A stretch of DNA of 64,000 bases from NCBI RefSeq assembly GCF_003363155.1, contig NZ_QRBE01000002.1:143795-207794 (forward strand), given 5' to 3'. Below, piece after piece: positions 1 to 7,999 of the stretch (position 1 is its first letter; each line of letters begins with the position of its first letter). This stretch comes from Dyella monticola (GTDB lineage: Bacteria > Pseudomonadota > Gammaproteobacteria > Xanthomonadales > Rhodanobacteraceae). Under the pieces are notes generated by a model. It was not told the DNA's origin and made no database searches. It saw nothing but the letters and a program-made list of their open reading frames with translations. Made by a program: the position numbers and the translations under genes.

Positions 1-885
1 GACGATCACCGTGCTGTCCACGGAGTCGAGCCGATCTGCCGCGTGTTGCCGATTGCTCCGTCGACCTATTACCGTCACGTGGCCGAACGCCAACGCCCCG
101 ATGAGCGTTCGGCACGCGCTAAACGCGATGACGATCTATCGCGTGCCATCCAGCGTATCTGGGCCGAGCACTTCCAGGTCTATGGTGTTCGCAAGGTATG
201 GTGCCAACTCCAGCGCGAAGGCATAGCGGTGGCTCGCTGCACCGTCGAGCGGCTGATGCGTCGTCTCGGCCTGCAAGGTGTCATCCGTGGCCGCGCGGTG
301 CGCACCACCTTCAGCGACAAGGCCACGCCATCGCCGCTGGATCGGGTGAATCGACAGTTCCGCGCCGACCGTCCCAATCAACTGTGGGTCAGTGATTACA
401 CCTACGTGTCGACGTGGCAGGGCTCTGTCTACGTGGCTTTCGTGATCGACGTCTACGCCCGTCGTATCGTTGGCTGGCGCGTATCACGCAAAGCCCATAC
501 GGATTTTGTGCTGGATGCGCTGGAGCAAGCCCTGTGTGATCGACGACCGACTCGACAAGCGTTGATTCATCACTCGGATCGTGGGTCGCAATACGTCAGC
601 ATTCGCTACACCGAACGACTGGCCGAGGCGGGCATTGAGCCGTCGGTCGGCAGCGTAGGCGATTCTTACGACAACGCGTTGGCTGTAACCATCAATGGAC
701 TCTACAAGGCCGAAGTCATTCACCGTCGATCTTGGCCGCGCATGGACGATGTCGAACTGGCCACGCTGGCATGGGTGGACTGGTATAACCATCGACGCTT
801 GCTGTCGTCGATCGGTTACCGGACACCCGCGCAGGCCGAAGCCGATTACTATCAACCCATGAGTTCACTGCGCCAAGCTGCGTAA
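1..885 (+). CDS. IS3-family transposase OrfB, 5'-partial, catalytic Glu lost
   Basis: This is the C-terminal DDE integrase part of an IS3 transposase (OrfB); the frame is open to the window edge, so the start lies outside. It reads HGVEPICRVLPIAPSTYYRH at the N-terminal side, then the rve domain with the first Asp in LWVSDYTYVSTWQ and the second in [11 protein letters not shown]. The third acidic residue should be the Glu in [12 protein letters not shown], as in the copy at 20139-21089. Here codon 694-696 is GTA and the motif reads NALAVTINGLYK. Without that Glu the enzyme should not coordinate its second metal ion, so this copy is predicted to be catalytically dead although its frame is intact. 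Stop codon at 883-885. Confidence 0.9.
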   Translation, partial: DDHRAVHGVEPICRVLPIAPSTYYRHVAERQRPDERSARAKRDDDLSRAIQRIWAEHFQVYGVRKVWCQLQREGIAVARCTVERLMRRLGLQGVIRGRAVRTTFSDKATPSPLDRVNRQFRADRPNQLWVSDYTYVSTWQGSVYVAFVIDVYARRIVGWRVSRKAHTDFVLDALEQALCDRRPTRQALIHHSDRGSQYVSIRYTERLAEAGIEPSVGSVGDSYDNALAVTINGLYKAEVIHRRSWPRMDDVELATLAWVDWYNHRRLLSSIGYRTPAQAEADYYQPMSSLRQAA

Positions 886-924
886 TCCAAACCAAACAGC
901 CTCCACGAAAGACGGGGCGATTCA
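1..924 (+). mobile_element. IS3-family insertion sequence, right part (left end outside window)
   Basis: The window opens inside an IS3-family element. Its transposase frame runs from base 1 to 885, and the right terminal inverted repeat is at 898-924 (begins AGCCTCCACGAAAG, ends GGGGCGATTCA). The same terminal sequence, with one base changed, closes the complete related element at 19808-21128. That element's left end carries the matching inverted repeat, which fixes base 924 as the outer edge here. OrfA and the left end lie outside the window. The two copies are diverged (roughly 70-75 percent identical transposases by eye), so they are separate arrivals or old duplicates. Confidence 0.88.
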
Positions 925-1041
925 GTGCGCGTGCCGATGCTTTACGGTTACCCTGCGGTACTCAGTCCTAAGGAAAAAGATCGACTGAAAGTATTCCAGC
1001 AATGGCTCGATCGAAGGGTAAGTCGGGAGAGCGTCCTCTAG
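925..1041 (+). pseudogene. Short gene fragment cut off by the IS end
   Basis: Directly after the IS right end a frame reads VRVPMLYGYPAVLSPKEK and continues to a TAG at 1039-1041, about 38 codons in all. It has no ribosome binding site of its own and starts at the IS boundary. It therefore looks like the 3' remnant of a gene interrupted by the insertion. Its last bases overlap convergently with the end of the XRE gene at 1038. The parent family is not recognisable from this length, and chance coding cannot be excluded. Confidence 0.35.
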
Positions 1042-1361
1042 GATTGGCCCCGTTGTAGCAGCCGCATGAGCTGTCGCCGGCGGGTCGCGGACAGCCGGTG
1101 AAAGGCCGTAATCAGTTCGGCCAAGTCATCGTCTCCGGCATAGAAGTAAGCCACGGGCAGATCCAAGACCTCGCCTAACTTGGCCAGCGTGCTGGTATCT
1201 GGCGAGTGCTTTCCACGCTCATACTGATTGATCCGCGGGGATGCCACGGAGGGATCGAGGCCCGCGCGTACACCGAGTTCGCGCTGAGACAATCCGGTGG
1301 CCGTCCTGGCTTCCCGGAGGCGAGTGGCTACCACTGCCTCTTTTTTTCCGCCTCGTGCCAC
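1038..1361 (-). CDS. XRE-family transcriptional regulator
   Basis: This 107-residue protein is a single Cro/C1-type helix-turn-helix domain plus a short tail. The HTH spans roughly residues 13-70: RLREARTATGLSQRELG, then a recognition-helix region and NQYERGKHSPDTSTLAKLGE, followed by LDLPVAYFYAGDDDLAEL, typical of small XRE repressors. Translation starts at GTG 1361, preceded by a modest purine-rich stretch. An 8-bp-arm palindrome at 1418-1438 lies 57 bp upstream, between this gene and the divergent gene at 1510. Autoregulation, and control of the neighbour, is the simplest reading. No cognate toxin is recognisable next to it. Confidence 0.88.
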   Translation of the reverse strand: MARGGKKEAVVATRLREARTATGLSQRELGVRAGLDPSVASPRINQYERGKHSPDTSTLAKLGEVLDLPVAYFYAGDDDLAELITAFHRLSATRRRQLMRLLQRGQS

Positions 1362-1417
1362 CAGTCCTACTGCCCTCGCTATGGTGCGAGAAGCTTCGGT
1401 GGCAGGGATTTGCCTGC

Positions 1418-1438
1418 ATACTAAGACTTGCTTAGTAT
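1418..1438. promoter_or_regulatory. Palindromic operator, probably for the XRE regulator
   Basis: A perfect inverted repeat has arms ATACTAAG and CTTAGTAT separated by 5 nt (ACTTG). It sits in the 148-bp divergent region between the XRE gene (starts 1361, minus) and the gene starting at 1510 (plus). Size and position fit a dimeric HTH operator. Binding by the XRE protein is inferred from proximity. Confidence 0.6.
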
Positions 1439-1509
1439 AGCAGGGCTGTCAGAAAGCCTGCCCAGCGCGCCCTGATGATTCAACCAATTCAACAACTTAA
1501 AGGTATGAC

Positions 1510-2304
1510 GTGAATCCGACTGACCTGACCGCCAGCCTTTTCTTTTCGGCGGCCGTACGAGTGGGAGCGGATATATCCCTGACACGCCTGCTGCCCCTGG
1601 ATGCGCTCAACAAACCGCTTGCGCCGCACGACAGCTATTCCCAGCGTGTTCTGCTCTCCCTGCACGCCCTGGGAATCATCGAACCGGAGGTGTCCCAGTC
1701 CCATGCCGAGGACTGGCTGCTCGCGCGGGACTGGATGCACCATGGGTTCGACAGCATTGCCTGGCGGATCCGTTGGGCGCCGCGTGACTGCCGGCGGCAG
1801 CACGAGGAACTGAAAGTGCTGCTGCGTGATATCGAGCTTTCCGACGACACTTCCCAGGCGCTGTTGGCTCTTTGGGAGGATCTGGCCCTGGCGGAGGTGG
1901 CTCAATATGCCCGCTGGACGCTGGCCAAGTCCGGGTACAACCCGGGATGGACCGATCAGGCGATCGACGGACTACGCCGAGCACTGAAAGACTTCAGTGC
2001 AAGCCAGGTGATGTACCTCATTTATCTCGCCATGCGCACGCTGGCCATGACGCACCAGCAAGGTGGGCAGGACGCGACGCGGCTCAGCCTGGTCTTTGCG
2101 GATGCGATCGCCAGCTATGCGCGCCGCGCCCATGCGGAGGGCTGGACCATTCGCGGCATGACGCGGCCGGTCGACTTGCCTTTGAGCACGCTTGCGTTGA
2201 TTTTCGCGCACGAAGTCACTCGGTTGGACGACGAGTACCTCACTGTTCGCCCCTCGCCGGAGGCGTTGATGATTGCCATGACGCGCCATCGCACGGTTCA
2301 TTAG
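1510..2304 (+). CDS. Hypothetical protein (264 aa)
   Basis: I do not recognise this family. The product is a soluble, helix-rich protein of 264 residues without a signal peptide or membrane segment; its middle (about residues 110-200) is rich in Ala, Leu and Arg. The start is taken as GTG 1510 after an AAAGG stretch. An ATG at 1505 runs into a stop within three codons. It is divergent from the XRE gene and followed after 29 bp by the SseB-like gene on the same strand, so the two probably form an operon under the 1418-1438 operator. Confidence 0.7.
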   Translation: MNPTDLTASLFFSAAVRVGADISLTRLLPLDALNKPLAPHDSYSQRVLLSLHALGIIEPEVSQSHAEDWLLARDWMHHGFDSIAWRIRWAPRDCRRQHEELKVLLRDIELSDDTSQALLALWEDLALAEVAQYARWTLAKSGYNPGWTDQAIDGLRRALKDFSASQVMYLIYLAMRTLAMTHQQGGQDATRLSLVFADAIASYARRAHAEGWTIRGMTRPVDLPLSTLALIFAHEVTRLDDEYLTVRPSPEALMIAMTRHRTVH

Positions 2305-2333
2305 TGCCCCGCCAGGGATCGATCCGCGGGTAC

Positions 2334-3098
2334 ATGACGATGACGGACGCAAGCGATGACAGGTTGGAGGCGCTGTGGCGCCAGGCCGGCCGCGACGTTC
2401 ATGCGGAGGAAGCGTTTCTGCGTGAGTTGAGCGGTCAACGGGTGTCCGTCATCTTGCGACAACGGCCAGGGCCCGGTGACGCAGCGCCGGAGCGCAATCT
2501 CGTGCAGTGGAAGCGTGAGAGCGATGGCACGGCGTTCGCCCCCGTTTTTACGCACCCAACGCATGTGGCCTTTTCGCTACCCGCACCAGCTCAACTCGTG
2601 CTCGTCCCTGTGCGCGTGCTTTTGGCGGCGGGTGGCGACCAAACGTATATCGTCAATCCGCTCTCGGAAGCGCCGTTCGAACTGCGGGCGGCGCAGCGAA
2701 CCTTGCTGCGCCGCTCTATCGCGGAAACGCATCACGACGCCGAATGGCCATCCCTTCATGCACCCTGGATATTCCGGTTACCCGACGACGCGCTCTATCC
2801 CGTGGCGGTCAAATTAGTGGAATGGTTCAACGCCACCGGCCACGTCGACCAGGCGTTTCTCTATGAACTGACACGCGGCAAAGAGCCTCGCACCGAGATT
2901 GTGCTGGGATTGAATGAGCCTGCCGATACTGCGTTGGCCGATGCGCTCATGGCGATCGTGACCCAAGCTGGGGTCGAGGCAGCGTCGTTTATCATTCGCT
3001 TCCTCCCTGACGAACCCTCGCACCGGGAAGGCCTGGCGCAAGCAGGACTGACGCCATTTTATCAACGACCGGCGCCGTCGCACCACCTGCGTCACTGA
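2334..3098 (+). CDS. SseB-family protein
   Basis: This 254-residue protein resembles the SseB (enhanced serine sensitivity) family. The N-terminal domain (RLEALWRQAG, then LRELSGQRVSVIL) and a beta segment with RVLLAAGGDQTYIVNPLSE match SseB_N. The C-terminal part ends in the family-typical TPFYQR after a region resembling SseB_C. SseB proteins are soluble; in some pathogens they influence secretion-linked phenotypes, but the biochemical role is unclear. The frame is open upstream to 1872, but that extension overlaps the previous gene. ATG 2334 (or ATG 2340) is the sensible start, with no strong ribosome binding site, suggesting coupling to the upstream gene. Confidence 0.72.
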   Translation: MTMTDASDDRLEALWRQAGRDVHAEEAFLRELSGQRVSVILRQRPGPGDAAPERNLVQWKRESDGTAFAPVFTHPTHVAFSLPAPAQLVLVPVRVLLAAGGDQTYIVNPLSEAPFELRAAQRTLLRRSIAETHHDAEWPSLHAPWIFRLPDDALYPVAVKLVEWFNATGHVDQAFLYELTRGKEPRTEIVLGLNEPADTALADALMAIVTQAGVEAASFIIRFLPDEPSHREGLAQAGLTPFYQRPAPSHHLRH

Positions 3099-3276
3099 TC
3101 GCCTCATGGGTGAGGCTAGGCAAAGCGCAATTTGTCCCCAGACACTGGTTCAATGCAAGCGCAAGCAGCGCCAAATTGATTTTCGACGGCGCGTTGTTGC
3201 CCCATTCGTAAAGTAGCGTCCCTGCATCATTACGCACCTGCAAGCGTTTGCCGTTGTGACCCCAGACCATATGCAT
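2992..3276 (-). CDS. Small hypothetical protein (DUF6166-like core?)
   Basis: A predicted protein of about 94 residues. Its core reads LYEWGNNAPSKINLALLALA, recalling the WG..gP.qLALAiL pattern of DUF6166 proteins; that assignment is tentative. ATG 3276 is preferred because a GAGG ribosome-binding stretch lies just upstream; the frame also opens from GTG 3324. The last third overlaps the end of the SseB-like gene on the other strand (2992-3098), so the C-terminus may be chance coding. It lies 63 bp after the gene at 3340-3612, suggesting one minus-strand transcript with 3630-4700. Confidence 0.4.
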   Translation of the reverse strand: MHMVWGHNGKRLQVRNDAGTLLYEWGNNAPSKINLALLALALNQCLGTNCALPSLTHEAISDAGGATAPVVDKMASVLLAPGLPGARVRQGGSE

Positions 3277-3339
3277 CGTAATACCTCTATGACGGGAGAA
3301 GCCCCAGCGCGAGGTTAGTGTCACGACTTGGATCGCCCA

Positions 3340-3612
3340 TCATGGGGGCGTCCGTTTGGATACTCGAAAGAGCACCGCGCCAGTTATGTTGCCGGCATCG
3401 TTGATGGTATAGCCATAGCGCTCTGTCAACGCTTTGCGCTCTGCGCGCGCCCCATCCTCCTGGCCCTCGGTCGTGGCATTACCCAGGAAAAATCTCAGGG
3501 CACGAACCTTCCGATCGCTCTCATTCGAGCCCAGGGCCTCTTCAACGGCTGCAGGGACAGGATAGGACCCTGTTCTTGGGACCGAATAACGTACGTAGAG
3601 CTGCAATGGCAT
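3340..3612 (-). CDS. Small hypothetical protein (90 aa)
   Basis: An unrecognised 90-residue protein with a charged centre (ESDRKVRALRFFLG) and a C-terminal GYTINDAGNITGAVLFRV segment. It starts 17 bp after the stop of the 3630-4700 gene and is followed by another small frame, so it is plausibly the second gene of a minus-strand operon. No signal peptide or membrane helix. It is supported mainly by spacing and protein-like composition. Confidence 0.45.
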   Translation of the reverse strand: MPLQLYVRYSVPRTGSYPVPAAVEEALGSNESDRKVRALRFFLGNATTEGQEDGARAERKALTERYGYTINDAGNITGAVLFRVSKRTPP

Positions 3613-3629
3613 CCTGAGATCGATCGCCC

Positions 3630-4700
3630 CTAGCTATCGACCTGCGTCATACGATCGAACACTTCGTCGGGAACAAATTGCTGCACACGTCCCGAGCGCA
3701 ACACGCCCAGCCCCCAGTCACGCAGAATACCTCTGTTTGCGACAAGTCTCCGGGCAGCTTCGGTCGACTCATGCGCGGGTTTGACGAGTGCCCACCGAGG
3801 CATGAGACCGTACTGCAGGTCCATGCCGAAGTCTCCCTCTATGATTTTGCGCAATTCTCCTGTCGCGCCTTTATGTGTGAATCCTATTCGTGTCGCGTCC
3901 TCCAATATGAGCATAATGCTGCTTAGAATGCGTGACTGCTCGCACATGACGGATGGATCGAGATCAAAGGCGATTTCTTCACTCGATGCCATAGGAAAGA
4001 TGCGGTATTTGAAAAAAAGCATCAATTCAAATCGTATGCATAAAAGCGGCGTACTAATGGCCGCCATTAACAGCACATTGTGCAGCGATTCGCCTAGGGT
4101 GAGGGCTTTTGCTCGGTCGCCTGCTTCATGTGACTCACGCAGCAAGATGACGATAGCTGCAACACTATCCAGATCGGCGCGCACTTCAAGCATTTTTAAT
4201 GTGCGGCCAAGTGTGGGACGCCTTACGTAGCGTCTGAACTCGATGTAATTTGGATTAAATACGGCTTGTTGCACCCCAAGGCGCAAGGCGCGCAGGAGCT
4301 CATTGCCTTTGTCTTGAAGCGGATGGCTGACATCCAAGGCAAGCCATGCGTGCGTGGTCAAAATATCCTCGGTCTGCGGTGCAACGCGGCTGGCTGCTTT
4401 GACCGTTTCATCTCCGGGTCTAATAAGGCCACGTGCATACTTTGACCACAAATTATGGTGGTGCGGCGCTTGATCGCCGCGCGCAGATTTGTAGGTATGC
4501 GGTTGAATTTTTTTCCCTACGGCATAGGCCGTACGTTCCCGTGTTTCCAGACGGACTTCCTCAAACCATGCGCCGCATGCCAACACGTCAATGGCATGGC
4601 GCGTTGCGAGGGGTTCGGAAGCACTCAAAAAACAAGCCATGAGTTTTAGCCGCTCGGGCGTATAGTCCTTCTGATAAATCAATGGCTTACGCTTTTTCAT
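3630..4700 (-). CDS. Hypothetical protein (356 aa)
   Basis: An unrecognised 356-residue protein. The N-terminal region is basic (MKKRKPLIYQKDYTPERLK) and the middle predicted helical (RALRLGVQQAVF, then DLDSVAAIVILLRESHEAGD). No signal peptide, catalytic motif or transmembrane anchor is evident. The GC content by eye is lower than that of its neighbours, in keeping with acquired DNA. A short palindrome (arms CTCTA / TAGAG around AAAA, 4702-4715) lies at its start and faces the divergent gene at 4778. It could be an operator. The gene leads a probable three-gene minus-strand operon. Confidence 0.65.
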   Translation of the reverse strand: MKKRKPLIYQKDYTPERLKLMACFLSASEPLATRHAIDVLACGAWFEEVRLETRERTAYAVGKKIQPHTYKSARGDQAPHHHNLWSKYARGLIRPGDETVKAASRVAPQTEDILTTHAWLALDVSHPLQDKGNELLRALRLGVQQAVFNPNYIEFRRYVRRPTLGRTLKMLEVRADLDSVAAIVILLRESHEAGDRAKALTLGESLHNVLLMAAISTPLLCIRFELMLFFKYRIFPMASSEEIAFDLDPSVMCEQSRILSSIMLILEDATRIGFTHKGATGELRKIIEGDFGMDLQYGLMPRWALVKPAHESTEAARRLVANRGILRDWGLGVLRSGRVQQFVPDEVFDRMTQVDS

Positions 4701-4777
4701 GCTCTAAAAATAGAGTAACGGAGTCAAATAATTTTCCCTTCTGGCCCCTTGCGACGTCCATAGCTACGCTACGTGTC

Positions 4778-5080
4778 ATGACTGGACTTGACTGCACGAT
4801 GGCTAATGGCGATGGCAACGCCCTTGAGGCGTTAACGAATGCGTTAGAGCATGATTTGCTTCAGCGTTATGGCCCGCTCGTCGGACAGGACGACCTACGT
4901 CAAGCATTGGGGTATCCCACCATGGATGCGTTCCGCCAGGCATACGTCCGGGGGTTAGTCCCTATTCCGGTTTTTCCCCTACCGAATCGCCGAGGCAAAT
5001 ATGCCCTTGTCAAAGATCTGGCAGGGTGGCTGGCCACATTGCGGCAAGAAGTACGTCAATCACCCCCGCGACGGGAGTGA
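4778..5080 (+). CDS. Small putative DNA-binding protein
   Basis: About 100 residues from ATG 4778 (or 4799). The conserved-looking part reads DLLQRYGPLVGQDDLRQALG, then DAFRQAYVRGLVPIPVFPLP and NRRGKYALVKDLAGWLATLR. This resembles small winged or AlpA-like helix-turn-helix proteins carried by integrative elements, where the segment after the turn reads out a basic strand. The frame is open from 4682, but the extra N-terminal residues are not protein-like. It lies upstream of the transposition module in the same direction and may be its regulator; a terminator-like hairpin at 5241-5275 separates them. Confidence 0.6.
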   Translation: MTGLDCTMANGDGNALEALTNALEHDLLQRYGPLVGQDDLRQALGYPTMDAFRQAYVRGLVPIPVFPLPNRRGKYALVKDLAGWLATLRQEVRQSPPRRE

Positions 5081-5220
5081 GACAGAGATAAGTACGCAGC
5101 TTTCCGGTTGAGTGAAGGACCATTCACAACATGTAAACAACGCGGCGTACCTGGCCGCTGTCACGAAGCCGACCCCACTTACACCAAAGGAGGTGCGCCA
5201 CCCGATATCACGAACGTTTT

Positions 5221-5382
5221 GCCGCCCCTCACGGCAATAAAAAAGCCCCTTCGGCCGCAACCAAAGAGGCTTTTGAGGTACCAAAGTGCTGGGATCTCAG
5301 ATCGCACAGTACCTCCATTGTCGCCGCGACGCAAGCATCCCTGCCGGGATGAGGGGCGGCTTTTGCCCTGGAGGTACCAGAC
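5221..5382 (+). promoter_or_regulatory. Structured leader with alternative pairings around the ribosome binding site
   Basis: The leader of the transposition operon contains nested complementary segments. An 11-bp outer pair joins GCCGCCCCTCA (5221-5231) to TGAGGGGCGGC (5350-5360). Inside it, GTACCTCC (5309-5316) can pair with GAGGTAC (5275-5281). Alternatively it can pair with GGAGGTAC (5370-5377), which contains the ribosome binding site eight bases before ATG 5383. The same segment thus can either hide or release the start. This layout is typical of translational switches or attenuators. No known riboswitch class is recognised; function is inferred from complementarity alone. Confidence 0.5.
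5241..5275 (+). terminator. Intrinsic terminator-like hairpin before the transposition operon
   Basis: AAAAGCC pairs with GGCTTTT (plus three more pairs after one mismatch) around an approximately 15-nt loop. Runs of A before and T after mean it could act in either direction. It would stop transcripts from 4778-5080, or, combined with the adjacent alternative pairings, attenuate transcription into the transposition operon. Confidence 0.5.
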
Positions 5383-6144
5383 ATGCAGAACCTATCCAAC
5401 GCGGCCCCCAAGAGGGAGGCGGCGATAGACCCCCATTGCTCCAACGCTCCCCCAACGGGGACCAGCCCAGGCACTATTGCGCCCTTTTCGCCTCGCGCTC
5501 TTACCAGACCCGAGCGACGTCGCGGCGACCTTTATATCTATCGATCCCCGAAGATGGTGCGCACCGTCGAGTTAATCGGCTGTCTCAATACGGCATTGGC
5601 GCTCACGTTTGAGTTTGACCCCAACATCACGGCATACGTGGAGCGCCCAAGAATCCTGGCCTTGGCGTCCGGGACCAAGATGGAGTTCGCATTTTGGACT
5701 CGTGAGCAAAAAGGAAGAGAGCGCTTTTGGCTTTCTGTCGCGGCAAGCGACACACTCCACACGTCAACACCCCGTCGAGAGCATCGCCACACGCGCGACG
5801 TGATCGAGGCCGCGCAAGCTGCCCATATCGCAGTCGAATTCTGCTTTGAGGACAACCTACGCCGGCAATCGGCAATATTGAGCACGTGGTACAGACTTCT
5901 TCCCTACGTACAAAGTGCGCGCATTCTTCCTCATCGTGAATCGCTGAGGCACCAGGTTCTGACGATGTTTCACATCGTCGCGCAAGCCATGGTCGAACAA
6001 ATCGAACTGCAACTTCAGGCTTTTCGTGCCGCTGATGTTCGTGCAGTCATCTTCGACCTCGTGCATAGCGGTGAGTTGATGATGACCGATCCAACACGGC
6101 TTGGCCGTTTCAGCGTCATTGCCAGGAGGGACGGCCATGCGTGA
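5383..6144 (+). CDS. TnsA-like protein lacking the catalytic residues
   Basis: A 253-residue protein with an approximately 45-residue low-complexity N-terminus, then a TnsA-like domain. It keeps the fold signature TFEFDPNITAYVERPRIL (consensus: acidic-Phe-Asp-Pro, then eQP) and a C-terminal segment like AHIAVEFCFEDNLRRQSAIL. TnsA is a restriction-endonuclease-like nuclease that cuts the 5' ends of Tn7. Its Glu, the Asp of the PDF-type motif and the Lys of the EvK motif are not found at the aligned places (GCLNTAL, FAFW, LSVA). It is therefore predicted to be non-catalytic, perhaps a structural partner of the transposase. It is preceded by a good ribosome binding site within the structured leader, and its stop overlaps the next start by 8 nt. 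Confidence 0.6.
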   Translation: MQNLSNAAPKREAAIDPHCSNAPPTGTSPGTIAPFSPRALTRPERRRGDLYIYRSPKMVRTVELIGCLNTALALTFEFDPNITAYVERPRILALASGTKMEFAFWTREQKGRERFWLSVAASDTLHTSTPRREHRHTRDVIEAAQAAHIAVEFCFEDNLRRQSAILSTWYRLLPYVQSARILPHRESLRHQVLTMFHIVAQAMVEQIELQLQAFRAADVRAVIFDLVHSGELMMTDPTRLGRFSVIARRDGHA

Positions 6145-7996
6145 CTGCCCTCTCTCCATTGTCGGCGTGGACGTACGAAATTTTGTACGTCCCGCATCCA
6201 GCGACATCGTTGTCCACCATCAAGCCATCTACAAAGCCCGGTGCGCAGCGCTCATTGATGTCGCCGGCGGCAGAGCCATCACCGCAGCCGCCAAGCACCA
6301 CGGGGTCGACCCGCGCACCGTCGGTCGCGACTGTGAGATCGCCATGGAATTGGCACTCGATGGCTTGCGCGTCGGCTTTAGAGCATGCATTCCTTTCAGG
6401 CACAGGCGTCCGAAGTTGGCACCGGCTGAGGCCCTTATTGAGGCGCCAATAACGAAAGGTCCGTATGCCTTTTCGCAACTGTTAATGCGATGCGTCAAAC
6501 TCAAAAAGTTGGTCGACGACTACAAAGGAGCTCTCCCTGGAGGTAACCGCAAGGTTCGCACTTTCGATCGACTTTTCGGGCAGTTTAAGGCCACTGTTCG
6601 CGCTGAGCTGAGCGACAAAGACTATCCCTTCACCGTCAAGGACGAAGGGCGACGTGCCCTCCTCACCTACATCAAGCGTGTGCGGCTTGCACGGCTTGAG
6701 GCCGGCGCCGCAGACGTTGAGGATAGCCAGCCCAACGTGGTGCGATTCAGTCAGCTCTTTCATCTGGCCCCGCTGGACCGTATCGAGTTTGATGCACACA
6801 AGGTGGACGTCGATTGGCATCTCAACCTGGAAGCGCCCAACGGGAAGTTCGCCAAACGTCATATCGAGTGCGTCACGCTATTAGCGGCGATCTGTGCCGT
6901 ATCGCGATACCTGTTGGGTTACGTGCTCGTTTTAGGTAGCTACAACCGCCTGGATGTTTTGCGCTTGTTTCACAGGGTGCTTTCACCCTGGCATCCACGG
7001 CAATTGATCGTCCCGGATATGCAATATCCAGTTGGCGCGCAACTGGGTCTGCCGGTCAACGAACATGGTGAGGGGCCGCGTGGCGTCGCTATTGCAGGGG
7101 ACAACGCGCTCGCGCATCACGCAGACGTGTGCGTGGAAAATCTCGTCGCTCACTACCGCGGCATCCTGAACTTTGGCCCGGCGCACGTCCCGGAAGTTCG
7201 ACCCTACGTTGAGGCGCTATTTCGTCTTCTGGAACAAGGTGCTCTGCGCCAGATCGCCGGAGGTTTTCAACCTGAAACGCGCACGCATGGCAAAACCCGT
7301 ACGTCGTTTTTGAGTGCGGATGACCACCCATTCCACTATGAGGGCCTCGCGGATCTGATGGACGTCATTGCCGCGGGCTATAACGTCACGCCGCATTCTG
7401 GGCTTGGCGGACGGACACCGGCCAGTGTGTTGAATACCCATTTGGCCTCGGGATGGAGCTGGTATAGCAGCGATGCTCTTGCTGATGCCTCGCGTTTGAC
7501 GACCATGCGCTTCTTCCCGCGTATCCGTGGCGATGGCTCAACGGGGCGTCTGCCGTTTGTTCAGTACTACGACGCGCACTATCGCAGCCAGAAACTGATG
7601 GGGCGACGTGATCTGGTTGGACAACGTTTTCCCGCGGAGGCCAACCTGGAAGACCTTCGTCACGTCGTATTGCTGAATCCCGAGGACGGCGCGCCATGGT
7701 CACGCCTGACAGCCCTGCCCCCGTGGGACCGTACCCCCCACGACTTGCATTTGCGTCAACAAATCATTCGCGCCCGAAACCGAGGGCTTCTCGAGTTGGT
7801 CGGCAGCCGCGATGCGATCGAGGCCTACCACGCTTTTACCCGCGAACAAGCAGCACAGGGGAAAGCCTCGCCCGATCTCTACGCGCGCGTCGATGCGCAA
7901 TTCAAACCGTCTTCTCTCGCCACGAACGAAGCCAGCACGCGTCCGGTCGTACTTCCGCGGCGTGGCCCCACAAGCTTTGCTCACCGTAAGGACTAA
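6137..7996 (+). CDS. DDE transposase of the TniA/TnsB type
   Basis: A 619-residue Mu/TnsB-type transposase. It has an N-terminal helix-turn-helix (about residues 38-72, AITAAAKHHGVDPRTVGRD), an RNase H-like catalytic core and a C-terminal beta-rich region. Candidate catalytic residues are Asp219 (RIEFDAH), Asp322 (AIAGDNALAHH) and Glu359 (VRPYVEALFRLLE). ATG 6137 is chosen because AGGAGG lies 8 bases before it and because it overlaps the previous stop by 8 nt, indicating translational coupling. It would bind the element ends and carry out strand transfer together with the ATPase and TniQ encoded downstream. Confidence 0.88.
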   Translation: MRDCPLSIVGVDVRNFVRPASSDIVVHHQAIYKARCAALIDVAGGRAITAAAKHHGVDPRTVGRDCEIAMELALDGLRVGFRACIPFRHRRPKLAPAEALIEAPITKGPYAFSQLLMRCVKLKKLVDDYKGALPGGNRKVRTFDRLFGQFKATVRAELSDKDYPFTVKDEGRRALLTYIKRVRLARLEAGAADVEDSQPNVVRFSQLFHLAPLDRIEFDAHKVDVDWHLNLEAPNGKFAKRHIECVTLLAAICAVSRYLLGYVLVLGSYNRLDVLRLFHRVLSPWHPRQLIVPDMQYPVGAQLGLPVNEHGEGPRGVAIAGDNALAHHADVCVENLVAHYRGILNFGPAHVPEVRPYVEALFRLLEQGALRQIAGGFQPETRTHGKTRTSFLSADDHPFHYEGLADLMDVIAAGYNVTPHSGLGGRTPASVLNTHLASGWSWYSSDALADASRLTTMRFFPRIRGDGSTGRLPFVQYYDAHYRSQKLMGRRDLVGQRFPAEANLEDLRHVVLLNPEDGAPWSRLTALPPWDRTPHDLHLRQQIIRARNRGLLELVGSRDAIEAYHAFTREQAAQGKASPDLYARVDAQFKPSSLATNEASTRPVVLPRRGPTSFAHRKD

Positions 7997-7999
7997 GCC

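Noticed and set aside
1872..3098. A single 408-residue protein
   Set aside because: The first 154 codons overlap the 1510-2304 gene in another frame and are not protein-like; the SseB-like gene starts at 2334.
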